A stretch of DNA of 64,000 nt from Phycisphaerae bacterium (GCA_030745875.1 JASLNT010000114.1:1-64000), one strand, 5' to 3'. Shown: positions 16,523 through 27,089, counted from the first letter of the stretch. The notes: generated from the letters alone by a model not told the origin. Program-made: numbers and translations.

Positions 16523-18310
16523 CTAACGGAGTTGAGTTACCGTTCGCCTGGTCTTTCGCGTTGGCGGGGCTTTCAGCTTCTTGATGTTCACCACCGCCTT
16601 CATCGCTTTGAGCAGGTCGATGGCTTGTCGGTTCCGGGGATTGAGTTTGAAGATCGCTCGGATTTCCCTGATGAACGTGTTGTAGGGTCGCACCCATGCC
16701 GTGGATTTTGGCCGGTAAACGAGGGCGGTTTGTTTGGCGTATATTCTGGCGCGCAGCGTGCGGACATTATCGTCGAATTCCTCGCTCACGTCGCCCTTGC
16801 CCTGTTTGCGAAGCAACGCGATGGACAAATCTCGCAACGCCAGCGACCCTGCGGTCCTGCTCCAGGAACCGAAATTGCGTTTTGACGCGTTGAACGGTTC
16901 GAGTAGGTCGGGCGCGTAGGTGAAGGCTCTCAGGCGGTACAGGTCTGCGCGGCCGGGGTGCTTGCGCATAAGCGCCAGCAACTCCTTGCGTACGGTGACG
17001 GATTGACCCTTGCCGATGCGGGCGATCATATCGCTTTGGTCGAACATCTGCATCGCGGGGCTTGGGGGCTTGGGCGCCGTCGTCGCCTGAGGTCGGCGAA
17101 CGGTGAGCACCGACTTGTCGCGCTCGGCCTGCCAGACCAGGAACATCCACACCGTCGCCCAGGCGTCTCCGTACATAGGGTCCGGCCAGGTTTTTGATTC
17201 TCCGCGCGAGATTGTTTTCGCATTCTTTGAATCGCTGAAGCTGGTTTCGGTCCATCGCTGCACGCGGAAGAACGCTCCCGGCGCGTGGGTCCGGAGTATT
17301 GTCTTGCGATGTACCGCCCAAAACGCCTGGCGCGTCTTTTCGCCCGCCGCCGCCGCCCCAAGCGCCGACCAGCCCATGTTCATCATCCACGAGGCGTGCC
17401 CCTTGGGAGCAGCCTCGACGTGGTCGATCAGGAACCGTCTCGCTGCGGTCAGTTTGTCCGGGTCGGTCTGTCCGTAACGCCCCAGCACCCACGCGATCCC
17501 GCCGGTGCGCCCGGGTTTAACGTCAGTGCGCTTGGAGACGTAATAAAACGCTCCCCCGCTGCGTCCGAGTGCCTTTTCCAGCCCGGCCAGTGTCGCCGCC
17601 AGCCCATCCTTGTCGACTGCGACGCCCTGCTCGCGGGCCGAGCCCAGAGCAGCCGCACACCAAATCGTTACGCCCACGAACGGTCCGTAGCCGGCGTTCT
17701 TGAGGCTGTGATGCCATCCCTTTTCGCCCTGCCTGCCGGATTCGAGGCGCTTGACCAGTTTGCTGATCCGACCGTGCAGCGCCGCCGACGGTTGGACGCG
17801 ATGGACCTCCGACAGGAACAGGATCGAAAACGCCAGAGGCCAGCTCTCGTGCGACGGGCGCAGGTTGCCTGAAGCGACCGCGACGTACTTGTACAGCTTG
17901 TCGAGCGCCCTCGCCTGCGGGCCTTTCGTGCGCGTGTTGCCTTCGCCCAGCAGCACCAGGCCCATCACGCTGGACGAAGGAACCTGCAGCGCCGGCCAAC
18001 CGCCCAACTTCACGGGTATCGGCGCGTTTGACGGAGACGAGGAGATAACGCGACAGTATCTGGTCAGCAGTTTCTGAAAAAGCGCCTCCCGCTGCGATGC
18101 GGACATGTTAAGATCGACTGTCGGCGCCGGTGCGGTGGTTGTGGTCCGGGCGGTCGAACGGGTCTTGGTCGCCGGGCGGAACTTCCAGTCCGCCGCGTCG
18201 GAGTCCGCAGCGTACGCCAACAAGACCGCCGCCCCCAATCCCAAGCACAGCGTTATCTTCCGCCTTGAGCCCGTAGAGAACCTACTCGAGTTTTCACACA
18301 CCTCCCGCAT
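16523..18310 (-). CDS. Exported alpha-toroid (prenyltransferase/squalene-cyclase-like repeat) protein
   Basis: A 595-residue protein. The ATG complementary to 18308-18310 has no Shine-Dalgarno, but it lies eight bases after a TAGAAT -10 box with a TTGACA -35, so it fits a leaderless start. A hydrophobic segment at about residues 19-35 (ITLCLGLGAAVLLAYAAD) is a signal peptide with a longer than usual n-region. The body has repeated helical units with GGxxxY/GW turns (GWHHSLKNAGYGPFVG, GGAFYYVSKR, WMMNMGWSALGAAAA), typical of alpha/alpha toroid domains. The C-terminal third is helical and basic. No catalytic DxDD motif is seen, so a binding or structural role is as likely as enzymatic activity. 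Confidence 0.7.
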   Translation of the reverse strand: MREVCENSSRFSTGSRRKITLCLGLGAAVLLAYAADSDAADWKFRPATKTRSTARTTTTAPAPTVDLNMSASQREALFQKLLTRYCRVISSSPSNAPIPVKLGGWPALQVPSSSVMGLVLLGEGNTRTKGPQARALDKLYKYVAVASGNLRPSHESWPLAFSILFLSEVHRVQPSAALHGRISKLVKRLESGRQGEKGWHHSLKNAGYGPFVGVTIWCAAALGSAREQGVAVDKDGLAATLAGLEKALGRSGGAFYYVSKRTDVKPGRTGGIAWVLGRYGQTDPDKLTAARRFLIDHVEAAPKGHASWMMNMGWSALGAAAAGEKTRQAFWAVHRKTILRTHAPGAFFRVQRWTETSFSDSKNAKTISRGESKTWPDPMYGDAWATVWMFLVWQAERDKSVLTVRRPQATTAPKPPSPAMQMFDQSDMIARIGKGQSVTVRKELLALMRKHPGRADLYRLRAFTYAPDLLEPFNASKRNFGSWSRTAGSLALRDLSIALLRKQGKGDVSEEFDDNVRTLRARIYAKQTALVYRPKSTAWVRPYNTFIREIRAIFKLNPRNRQAIDLLKAMKAVVNIKKLKAPPTRKTRRTVTQLR

Positions 18311-18318
18311 TGACAGCA

Positions 18319-18346
18319 ATTCTATCGGACCCCCGACGGCTGTCAA
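18319..18346 (-). promoter_or_regulatory. Leaderless-type promoter of the toroid protein gene
   Basis: On the minus strand a perfect TTGACA (complement of 18341-18346), a 16-base spacer and TAGAAT (complement of 18319-18324) end eight bases before the ATG at 18310. Transcription should begin at or within about two bases of the start codon. Confidence 0.7.
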
Positions 18347-18369
18347 TGGCCGCTTCAATTGACCCGCAG

Positions 18370-18987
18370 CTATTGCCTGTTACGTTTGCGTTTGAGTAGA
18401 AAGGGGAGACCTGCTGCAGAAAGGATCAGTGTAGCAGGTTCGGGCGTCAGAGAGACCGAGTCGAAAAACACGTTGACGTAGGATCCCTCCTGCATCGTAC
18501 CGGTCAGGTTGACATCCCAATGGTCCGCGTTTTGCGGGACGTCGAGGACAACCTGGAACGGAACCCATTGGAGATTCCGTGTGCGAATGATTGGGGTGGA
18601 CGCCATGGCGATCGGCGAGTCCTCGAAATCGAGAATCGTCAGGAGTATCTCGGCGTACTCTCCGATGCCGTCGCCATATTTAAGATCCTCGGTTTGGACC
18701 ATGCCGGTCAGGATCAGTTGGTCGGCGCTCATGCCCGTCGTTCCGCCCTGAGACATCGCACCGCCGCCGCCGACGTTGGTATGGATGCTGAAGAACCAAT
18801 TGCCTTCGTATGGGGCAACATGGCCCATGGTTTGATTGATGCCTGTGGAGGCAATGGCGCCGGTATGTGTCCAGCTGCTGAGATTGCCTGCTTCGGCTCC
18901 ACCGTTGGTCAGCAGGTTTCCGTGGGCCAGCGCCGTGGTGCTCAGGACAGTCAGCGCAAATAGCAACGTCCGAGTTGTTGGACTCAT
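18370..18987 (-). CDS. PEP-CTERM-sorted secreted protein
   Basis: A 205-residue exported protein. The ATG complementary to 18985-18987 is chosen because AGAGG sits nine bases before it; an ATG three codons earlier overlaps that site. The signal peptide ends near TALAHG. The middle (NLLTNGGAEAGNLSSWTHTG) resembles the beta-sandwich of carbohydrate-binding or choice-of-anchor modules. The C-terminus is a complete sorting signal: PEPATL, a hydrophobic segment, then KRKRNR. In PEP-CTERM systems an exosortase cleaves at PEP and places the protein in the envelope or extracellular matrix. No exosortase gene is in this window. Confidence 0.88.
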   Translation of the reverse strand: MSPTTRTLLFALTVLSTTALAHGNLLTNGGAEAGNLSSWTHTGAIASTGINQTMGHVAPYEGNWFFSIHTNVGGGGAMSQGGTTGMSADQLILTGMVQTEDLKYGDGIGEYAEILLTILDFEDSPIAMASTPIIRTRNLQWVPFQVVLDVPQNADHWDVNLTGTMQEGSYVNVFFDSVSLTPEPATLILSAAGLPFLLKRKRNRQ

Positions 18988-19135
18988 TATTATCATCCTC
19001 TTGTTATTGTGAGGCGGCTAACCTCGTGACCTCGGATTAATCACCCGATAACGTACCATAGAATCGGGAGTTTCTCAAGAGGAAAATAACAACGAAACGC
19101 GAAATCCAGCATCGCAATTCGCCGGTGTTGGGGAA

Positions 19136-20392
19136 CTAGTTTTGTTCGTTTCTATTCTTGGTCAATTCGTCCAGCAGGACTGTCGCGTAGCAGCCCGACG
19201 GAGCGGTGAACTTCAGGAGCAGGTGGGAGCTTGTGTCGTCGACTTCTGTGGAGATCTCCAGGTCGGCGATCTTGAATCGCAGCGCGCGGCGGGCTCCTTT
19301 TACTTTCATCCGGTCGACATGGCGGAAGTCTTCGGTTTCGACGCCCCAGGCGGCCAGTGCATCAACTTCCATCTTTCCGGGCTCGCCTTCGGCTAGCGAG
19401 CTTCGGTAGCCCGGTATGGGTCCGGTGGGGCTGATCTCGAAGGCGGCGGCTCGAGCCTGCTCCGCTTCGAGTTGCTCGGGAGCGGCTTCAACGGTGAATA
19501 CGGACTTCGAGCCTGTTCTCGCCGCCAGGTCGCCGGGGGCGACGCTGTCGAACGTCCCAATCCGTCTGGCCAGCACGTCGTTGAATATCGCCGACTGCAA
19601 CGCCGAAACGTACAGCCGCTTCATGCGCTTGTCGACGGTGTAGACTGCACGCTCGTTTTTTCGCGACGCTTTTGCGTTCTTGTACGCCGACAGCGCCCGG
19701 CGGGGGTGTGCGTAGTGTCTCGGCCAGGCGGTCAGTGCGGCCTTGATGTCGCCCTGGTCGAACGCGGCGCGGGCTGCGCGACAGTCTTTGGGGTCTGAGT
19801 CCGCCGGCCGGCCGAACAGTATCGCGACGAACTCGCCCAAGTCGCCGGTCACCAGCGCCCTGCCCAGCATCGCCGTATCGTTGCGCAGCCCGAACCGCTG
19901 AGGACCAAAGTAGTTAGGCACGCCGCGTCGGGCCAGAACCTCGAGAATCGCCTCGGCTCGCGCCAGTGCGTCGGACGCTGTATTGCGGACCTTTATGGTG
20001 AAACGATTCGCTTCGAGATGGCCTGGGCGGAGCTTGTTGGTGTGTCGCGCGGTCGAGAGGATGTCGATCTGCCTGTCCCTGAACGCCGCCAGCTTCCTCG
20101 GGTCGGCGTGTTCGAGGCTCATCTGCTGGATTGTGACCGCCTGGGCGTCTTTCAGTCCTGCGACCCCGATCTCCGAGGGGCGAACCTGCATGTACTTTGC
20201 GATTCTCGCCACCGCGGCCGGCGTGGGTATCCCGCGTTTGCGGACGGTGAAGTAAACGTGCGTGCCCTCACCGCAGACCGGGTACAGCGGAATCTCTTCG
20301 ACGCAGAAGTCGCCGATGTGCTGTTTGATCAGTCCGCCCGCTCCGGGCAGGTCGGCGGTGAGGTACGGAAGGTTTGAGGCGTCAGGCTGCAT
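19136..20392 (-). CDS. truD: tRNA pseudouridine(13) synthase TruD
   Basis: A 418-residue cytoplasmic enzyme that converts U13 of tRNA(Glu) to pseudouridine. The catalytic aspartate is Asp82 in GLKDAQAVT, close to Asp80 of E. coli TruD. NYFGPQRFG and the TruD insertion domain follow, and the length is slightly above the usual 350-400. The ATG at 20390-20392 is preferred because GGAG precedes it; an earlier in-frame ATG overlaps the probable -10 box. It is transcribed divergently from the small TPR gene. Confidence 0.93.
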   Translation of the reverse strand: MQPDASNLPYLTADLPGAGGLIKQHIGDFCVEEIPLYPVCGEGTHVYFTVRKRGIPTPAAVARIAKYMQVRPSEIGVAGLKDAQAVTIQQMSLEHADPRKLAAFRDRQIDILSTARHTNKLRPGHLEANRFTIKVRNTASDALARAEAILEVLARRGVPNYFGPQRFGLRNDTAMLGRALVTGDLGEFVAILFGRPADSDPKDCRAARAAFDQGDIKAALTAWPRHYAHPRRALSAYKNAKASRKNERAVYTVDKRMKRLYVSALQSAIFNDVLARRIGTFDSVAPGDLAARTGSKSVFTVEAAPEQLEAEQARAAAFEISPTGPIPGYRSSLAEGEPGKMEVDALAAWGVETEDFRHVDRMKVKGARRALRFKIADLEISTEVDDTSSHLLLKFTAPSGCYATVLLDELTKNRNEQN

Positions 20393-20426
20393 GGTTTCTC
20401 CACAGAGTTCAGTTTGGGATCGGCGC

Positions 20427-20455
20427 ATTGTACACGATTTGGGAGTCGATGTGGA
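20427..20455 (-). promoter_or_regulatory. Probable truD promoter
   Basis: On the minus strand TCCACA (complement of 20450-20455), 17 bases and TACAAT (complement of 20427-20432) precede truD, leaving a leader of about 28 bases that contains GGAG. The -35 is only a four-of-six match. Confidence 0.45.
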
Positions 20456-20478
20456 TCGGTCAATCGGCGGACCCTTTT

Positions 20479-20507
20479 TTGACGTTGGTGCGCCCGGCCG
20501 CTACAAT
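20479..20507 (+). promoter_or_regulatory. Leaderless-type promoter of the small TPR gene
   Basis: TTGACG (20479-20484), a 17-base spacer and TACAAT (20502-20507) end eight bases before the ATG at 20516. There is no Shine-Dalgarno between them. The -35 lies only 23 bases from the -35 of the divergent truD promoter. Confidence 0.7.
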
Positions 20508-20515
20508 GGCGCGTC

Positions 20516-20830
20516 ATGAGCGATCGAATAGAGACAATCAAGGCGATGCTCGCCGATAGCCCGGGCGATGTGTTCCTGCTTTACAGCCTGGGAATGGAGC
20601 AGGCCTCAGCAGGGCGTCCGGAGCTTGCGGCGGCGGCTCTCATAGAATGCATCACCGCCGACGAGAACTACCTGCCGGCGCGGATCGAGTTGGGCAAGGT
20701 GCTGCGGTCCGGCGGTGAGTTGGGTCACGCTCGAGCGGCGTTTGAGGGTGCTCTTGATCTGGCGATCAGACAGGACGATACGCACTCGGCCGACGCGATC
20801 CGAGCGCAGTTGGAGGCGCTGGGTCAGTAG
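20516..20830 (+). CDS. Small TPR-like protein
   Basis: A 104-residue, signal-less protein made of about two to three tetratricopeptide-like helical pairs (LLYSLGMEQASAGRPELAAAALIECITADENYLPARIELGKVL, then a pair starting GELGHARAAF). TPR units bind other proteins, so an adaptor role is likely, but no partner is evident. The start has no Shine-Dalgarno and lies eight bases after a -10 box. gyrB follows 200 bases downstream with its own ribosome site. Confidence 0.85.
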   Translation: MSDRIETIKAMLADSPGDVFLLYSLGMEQASAGRPELAAAALIECITADENYLPARIELGKVLRSGGELGHARAAFEGALDLAIRQDDTHSADAIRAQLEALGQ

Positions 20831-20869
20831 GTTTAGCAGCGGTGACGCCAATTGGCTCGAACGTCACAT

Positions 20870-20913
20870 ATTTAGCGATTTTCCCGGTGTTTTTGCGATT
20901 TTACGCCCTCTTT
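20870..20913. promoter_or_regulatory. Helically phased T-tracts upstream of gyrB (predicted curved DNA)
   Basis: Five T-runs of three to five bases are centred near 20871, 20880, 20892, 20900 and 20912, one per helical turn. Phased A/T-tracts bend DNA. The position, about 120-160 bases before the gyrB start, suits a supercoiling-sensitive promoter region. The gyrB -10/-35 themselves are not clear; GATAAT near 20940 and TAGAAT near 20955 are candidates. Confidence 0.5.
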
Positions 20914-20982
20914 ACGCTGGTGTGCGCCACGACAATATGCGATAATAAGCGATTAGAATCAGCCGCCTCGAAAGCGGAGTAA

Positions 20983-23535
<2,553 letters not shown>

Positions 23536-23597
23536 GACGGATCGATATCCAATCCGCCTCAGACGAGGCAAGAAACGCCTGATTTCCAAGCAACAAC

Positions 23598-23627
23598 AAC
23601 GCCCGCACATTACAATGTGCGGGCGTT
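23598..23627 (+). terminator. Rho-independent terminator after gyrB
   Basis: A perfect 13-bp stem, AACGCCCGCACAT (23598-23610) pairing with 23615-23627, has a 4-base loop. It lies 62 bases after the gyrB stop. Confidence 0.8.
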
Positions 23628-23678
23628 TGCACAGCCGGTCGCAAATCTCCTATTACCCCATTCTCGGCGAGCGATAGA

Positions 23679-23707
23679 TTGCGAAAACAGTCGAAAAACG
23701 GTATAAA
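23679..23707 (+). promoter_or_regulatory. Leaderless-type promoter of the nucleotidyltransferase module
   Basis: TTGCGA (23679-23684), 17 bases and TATAAA (23702-23707) end six bases before the ATG at 23714. The spacer contains two A-runs one helical turn apart (23684-23687 and 23694-23698). Confidence 0.65.
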
Positions 23708-23713
23708 TGAAAT

Positions 23714-23905
23714 ATGGACAGGACTGTAACCAGGACCGGTCGCATCTCAGACCAGAAGCACGACGACTTCGTACCGGGCACTCCCGCCAGCCGCTTGAGC
23801 CTCGTCTGGCGCCTCACACAGGAAGCGGCGGCTCTGAGTAGGCATCATGATGCTGAACGAAGATTACAAAGAGATGTTACAGTTCTTAGCCGACGAGAAG
23901 GTTAA
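23714..23905 (+). CDS. Small partner protein of the nucleotidyltransferase module
   Basis: A 63-residue protein whose second half (FVPGTPASRLSLVWRLTQEA, ending RLQRDVTVLSRREG) follows a pattern I recognise in small proteins encoded just upstream of nucleotidyltransferase-fold genes (GTPxERLxxVWxLT and a terminal RLxRxVxxxxRxG). It overlaps the next gene by 59 bases in another frame, which is also typical of such pairs. It may be an antitoxin or a regulatory subunit. The start lies six bases after a -10 box with no Shine-Dalgarno. The family is recalled from memory and was not searched. Confidence 0.65.
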   Translation: MDRTVTRTGRISDQKHDDFVPGTPASRLSLVWRLTQEAAALSRHHDAERRLQRDVTVLSRREG

Positions 23906-24323
23906 GTTCCTGCTGGTCGGCGCCTATGCATTGGCCGTCCATGGCTATCCCCGTGCGACGATGGATATCGACATCTGGGTCATGCCTTCACCAGAGAACG
24001 CCGAAGCCGTATTGCGAGCACTGGATCGATTCGGCGCCCCCCTTCATGGACTTACCAGCGCGGATCTTCAGAAAGATGACACGATTTTTCAAATCGGCGT
24101 GGCGCCCAGACGCATTGACATTATCACCGGGGCGTCGGGTCTCGATTTCACCGAAGTGTTTGCGAACGCCATCGCGATCGATATCGAAGGGCTCGATATC
24201 CCGCTAAAAACGCCATCATTGGACGACCTCATCCGGAACAAGAAAGCATCCGGACGAACAAGAGATCTCGCTGACGTTGAAGCTCTCGAGAGACTCAAGA
24301 ACTCACAAAACAATTCCGGATAA
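23847..24323 (+). CDS. Nucleotidyltransferase-fold protein (MNT/DUF6036-like)
   Basis: A 158-residue protein with the minimal nucleotidyltransferase signature: LLVGAYALAVHGYPRATMDIDIWV, where the Asp-x-Asp pair would bind metal, and a third acidic position near RRIDIITG. Such proteins are either AMP-transferring toxins or antitoxins in two-gene modules. The upstream overlapping gene (23714-23905) fits the partner. Either ATG at 23847 or 23850 could start it, and translation is probably coupled to the overlapping gene. Gene direction and the promoter at 23679 imply a two-gene operon. Confidence 0.8.
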   Translation: MMLNEDYKEMLQFLADEKVKFLLVGAYALAVHGYPRATMDIDIWVMPSPENAEAVLRALDRFGAPLHGLTSADLQKDDTIFQIGVAPRRIDIITGASGLDFTEVFANAIAIDIEGLDIPLKTPSLDDLIRNKKASGRTRDLADVEALERLKNSQNNSG

Positions 24324-24386
24324 TTACGCCTTGCGATAGCATAGCGCCCCTGTTCCAAAGGAATGTTATCGCTGCGGGACTTTCAA

Positions 24387-24512
24387 CTAACGTGTTCGCC
24401 GTTTTCGCTTGGGCAGCATTGCGATGCCCGCGATCGCCATCAGCGACATCGTCGCCGGCTCCGGGATTATCTCGACGTGGTGTCCGTCCTCAGCGTCCCA
24501 GGTCGCCAGCAT
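24387..24512 (-). pseudogene. Remnant of a PEP-CTERM protein (C-terminal sorting signal only)
   Basis: The minus strand encodes LATWDAEDGHHVEIIPEPATM, a hydrophobic stretch and KRKRRTR before a TAG complementary to 24387-24389. This is a complete PEP-CTERM sorting signal plus the last few residues of its passenger domain. A TGA lies immediately upstream in frame, and no signal peptide or passenger domain precedes it. The most likely reading is the end of a gene whose front part has been lost. It lies 106 bases from the ECF sigma gene, in the opposite direction. Confidence 0.7.
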
Positions 24513-24618
24513 TCAGCCGCCAGCGGCTGCATGATGGGGTGAGGGCGGGCGGGGAAGAAATTTTCGGAATTTCTGTTGGGTTTTGCCGTGTTGCGAGGAT
24601 TATAGGTGAGAGTGAGTT

Positions 24619-25149
24619 ATGGCAGAGCTAGATCATCGCATGTTCATGAAGGATTTCCTGGCCGCCGAGGCGGTGCTGAAAGGGTATCTGCTTTCGGCGT
24701 GCGGTGATCTGAACGCGGCTGACGAACTGCTGGGCGAAGTCTCAAGCGTGCTGTGGGAGAAGTTCGACAAGTACGATCCGGAGCGCCCTTTCCAGGCCTG
24801 GGCGCTGGGTGTCGCGAGGCTCGAACTGCTCAAGTGGCGCCAGTCTTTGGCTCGTGGGCGGGAAGTGCTGTCGCCCGAAGCGATCGATGCTCTGGCTGAC
24901 ACGGCGGGACAATGCTCGGTGGAAATCGACGAGCGACTCGCTCATCTCCGCAACTGTCTCCAATCGGTGGGAGCCTCCACCCGCCGCGTGCTGCGCTTGC
25001 GCTACTGGCGCCGCCTGAAGGTAGGTCAGATCGCTCGGCAGGTCGGTAAGAGCACCGCCGCAATCGAGATGACGCTGGTCCGGGCTCGACGCGGACTGAG
25101 AGATTGCGTTGAGGGCAAACTGGCCCGCGCGACGGGGGGCGGATCATGA
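24619..25149 (+). CDS. ECF-type sigma-70 family sigma factor
   Basis: A 176-residue sigma factor with region 2 (about 10-80: LLSACGDLNAADELLGEVSSVLWEKF, then PFQAWALGVARLELLKW) and region 4 (about 115-165: LRLRYWRRLKVGQIARQVGKSTAAIEMTLVRARRGL, helix-turn-helix). This architecture matches the planctomycete-type ECF group. It should direct polymerase to a small regulon. The stop overlaps the FecR gene as ATGA at 25146-25149, so the next protein is almost certainly its regulator. Confidence 0.9.
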   Translation: MAELDHRMFMKDFLAAEAVLKGYLLSACGDLNAADELLGEVSSVLWEKFDKYDPERPFQAWALGVARLELLKWRQSLARGREVLSPEAIDALADTAGQCSVEIDERLAHLRNCLQSVGASTRRVLRLRYWRRLKVGQIARQVGKSTAAIEMTLVRARRGLRDCVEGKLARATGGGS

Positions 25150-27089
25150 ACGATACGCACGAAAGCCTTATTGCCCGCTACCTGAACGGAACATCCGCCG
25201 CCGCCGACATGCGACGCCTTGACGAGCTGGTGCGCACCGATGAGGCGGTGCGGCGCGAGTTGGTGCTGGCTTCGGCGCTGGATGCGAATTTGCGCGATTG
25301 CCTGGCGGAAGAGACGGACGCTGTCGGCGCCGATGACTCCGCCCGGAAACTGCAGTGGAGCCCGATGCGGGTATGGTCCGTAGCGGCCGCCGCCGCGGTG
25401 CTGCTTATCTCGGCGGGGCTCGTGTTGCTGGTCGGGCACTACCCCGATCCGGAAGTCACCGGGGCCTTCCGTATTGTCGGAGGCGGTCCGGTCCAGCGGG
25501 GGTCGGTGGTGGTGGCTGAAGGCGGAACGGCGCGGGTCGTGCTGGGCGGATACTGCAAAGTCAGTCTCGAATCCGGAAGCTCGCTTCAAATCGCCGGAAC
25601 GAAACGCGCCGAAGAAGTTGTGCTGCACCAGGGACGCGCCACCTGCCAGGCCGATCGCGATGTCGGTACGTTCGCGGTGCGCTCCGACGTGGGTTCCGTC
25701 TCGGTGACGGGAACGCAATTTGCGGTGAAAATGATCGAAGACAAGGGAGACCATGACATGTTTGGAAAACGAATGGCAGTGAGCGTATTAACCGGGGCTG
25801 TGCTGATCAGCGGAACCTGGGGCGAAATGACCCTGCAGGCCGGACAGACCGCAACAACCCCCCCGCCCGAAGCGGTCTTGCGAAAGATAGTTTCCGACCT
25901 CAGCGTGACTGCGGTCGATCAGAAGAAACTCAACCAGCTTCTCTCGACCCAACGCGTGCGAGCCTTCCGGAGCAAATTCCACAAGACCCTGCGAAGCGAA
26001 CTGTTCGATGCGGCGCAGAAAACGCTGAGCACGACCATGCCGAAGATCATGCCCAAGAAAGTCTCGCCCAAGATACGGGCTATCCGCATGAAGCTTCGCG
26101 CCGGTCCCCCAAAAGCCGCCGACATCGCGCGCATCCGCGTGGCGATGCAGCAGCGGACACGCGTTGTCATGATGCAGGTAATCCACAAGACCGCCGACGA
26201 GCTGGCGGACAAAGGCGCCGCGGACGATCATCTTATCGCCTCAGTGCTGGCGAAAGAAGTCCGCGCCAAACTGCCCGGTGAGAAGATCGTAGCGTTCGAT
26301 GCAGCCGTCAAGGCCGCAAAGATACCCGACTCCAAACCGGAATACCTCGCCCAGGCAAGGCGGCGGGTCGAGGAGGCGATGAATAATTATGACCCGGACA
26401 TCACAGGCATTATCGACACGAAGACCGGTAAGGTGATTGTCTCTGACGGTCAACTCGGGGCGGCGCTGCGGAACCCGGCGGCCGACAAACGCATCGCCGG
26501 ACAATTGGGCGGTGTTGTCGCGGGCCTGGACCTGCCGCAGACCACGCGAAAGAAGATCGCCCCGCTGCTGAGCCCGGGGAAGATCGAAGCGCACCGGGCG
26601 ACGTACTACACGGCGATTCGGGGGCGGTTGTTTGACGCGGCCAGAAAGAGGCTACAGACCGAGATGCCGAAAAAGATGCCCGACAAAGTGCAGAAGAAGG
26701 TGATGGCGATTCGCACCCGCCTCAAAGCCGGCGGACCGCCCAGCGCAGATGAGCTCGCCCAAATCCAAAACGCGGTAATGGACAAGACTCGCATGGGAAT
26801 GATGCACCTTCTGCACCAGACTGCGGACAATGCTGCGGCCGATGCGATCAAGGACGAGAATCTCATCGCCGCTGTTGCGGCCGGGCCGATCCGAGGGAAG
26901 CTGAACCCGACCCAGACCAAGACCTTCAACGCCGCGCTGATCAAAGCGGGCGTTACGGGCGATGAGTCCAAATGTGTCGCGAAGATCGCCAAGAAGATCG
27001 ACGCGATAATCGATGCTCACGATCCGGATCTCAGCGGGATTGTGGATTCCAAGACCGGCGGGATCATCACGCCGGACGATCGTAAATAG
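25146..27089 (+). CDS. FecR-domain membrane protein with a duplicated C-terminal unit (putative anti-sigma regulator)
   Basis: A 647-residue single-pass membrane protein. The cytoplasmic N-terminus (about 1-75) would bind the sigma factor. A transmembrane helix (78-98) is followed by a FecR domain (about 105-230). The rest is two tandem copies of one unit of roughly 190 residues (about 245-440 and 455-647). Shared landmarks are LFDAAQKTL/LFDAARKRL, MPKIMPKKVSPKIRAIR/MPKKMPDKVQKKVMAIR and IHKTAD/LHQTAD. Each copy ends in an EF-hand-like loop: DPDITGIID (from Asp416) and DPDLSGIVD (from Asp626). The repeat family is unknown to me. Periplasmic calcium or ligand sensing that controls the sigma factor is an inference. 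Confidence 0.8.
   Translation: MNDTHESLIARYLNGTSAAADMRRLDELVRTDEAVRRELVLASALDANLRDCLAEETDAVGADDSARKLQWSPMRVWSVAAAAAVLLISAGLVLLVGHYPDPEVTGAFRIVGGGPVQRGSVVVAEGGTARVVLGGYCKVSLESGSSLQIAGTKRAEEVVLHQGRATCQADRDVGTFAVRSDVGSVSVTGTQFAVKMIEDKGDHDMFGKRMAVSVLTGAVLISGTWGEMTLQAGQTATTPPPEAVLRKIVSDLSVTAVDQKKLNQLLSTQRVRAFRSKFHKTLRSELFDAAQKTLSTTMPKIMPKKVSPKIRAIRMKLRAGPPKAADIARIRVAMQQRTRVVMMQVIHKTADELADKGAADDHLIASVLAKEVRAKLPGEKIVAFDAAVKAAKIPDSKPEYLAQARRRVEEAMNNYDPDITGIIDTKTGKVIVSDGQLGAALRNPAADKRIAGQLGGVVAGLDLPQTTRKKIAPLLSPGKIEAHRATYYTAIRGRLFDAARKRLQTEMPKKMPDKVQKKVMAIRTRLKAGGPPSADELAQIQNAVMDKTRMGMMHLLHQTADNAAADAIKDENLIAAVAAGPIRGKLNPTQTKTFNAALIKAGVTGDESKCVAKIAKKIDAIIDAHDPDLSGIVDSKTGGIITPDDRK

Noticed and set aside
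24514-24529. CAGCCG-CCAG-CGGCTG hairpin next to the PEP-CTERM remnant, considered as an insertion-sequence end
   Set aside because: No matching inverted end, target-site duplication or transposase fragment is visible.
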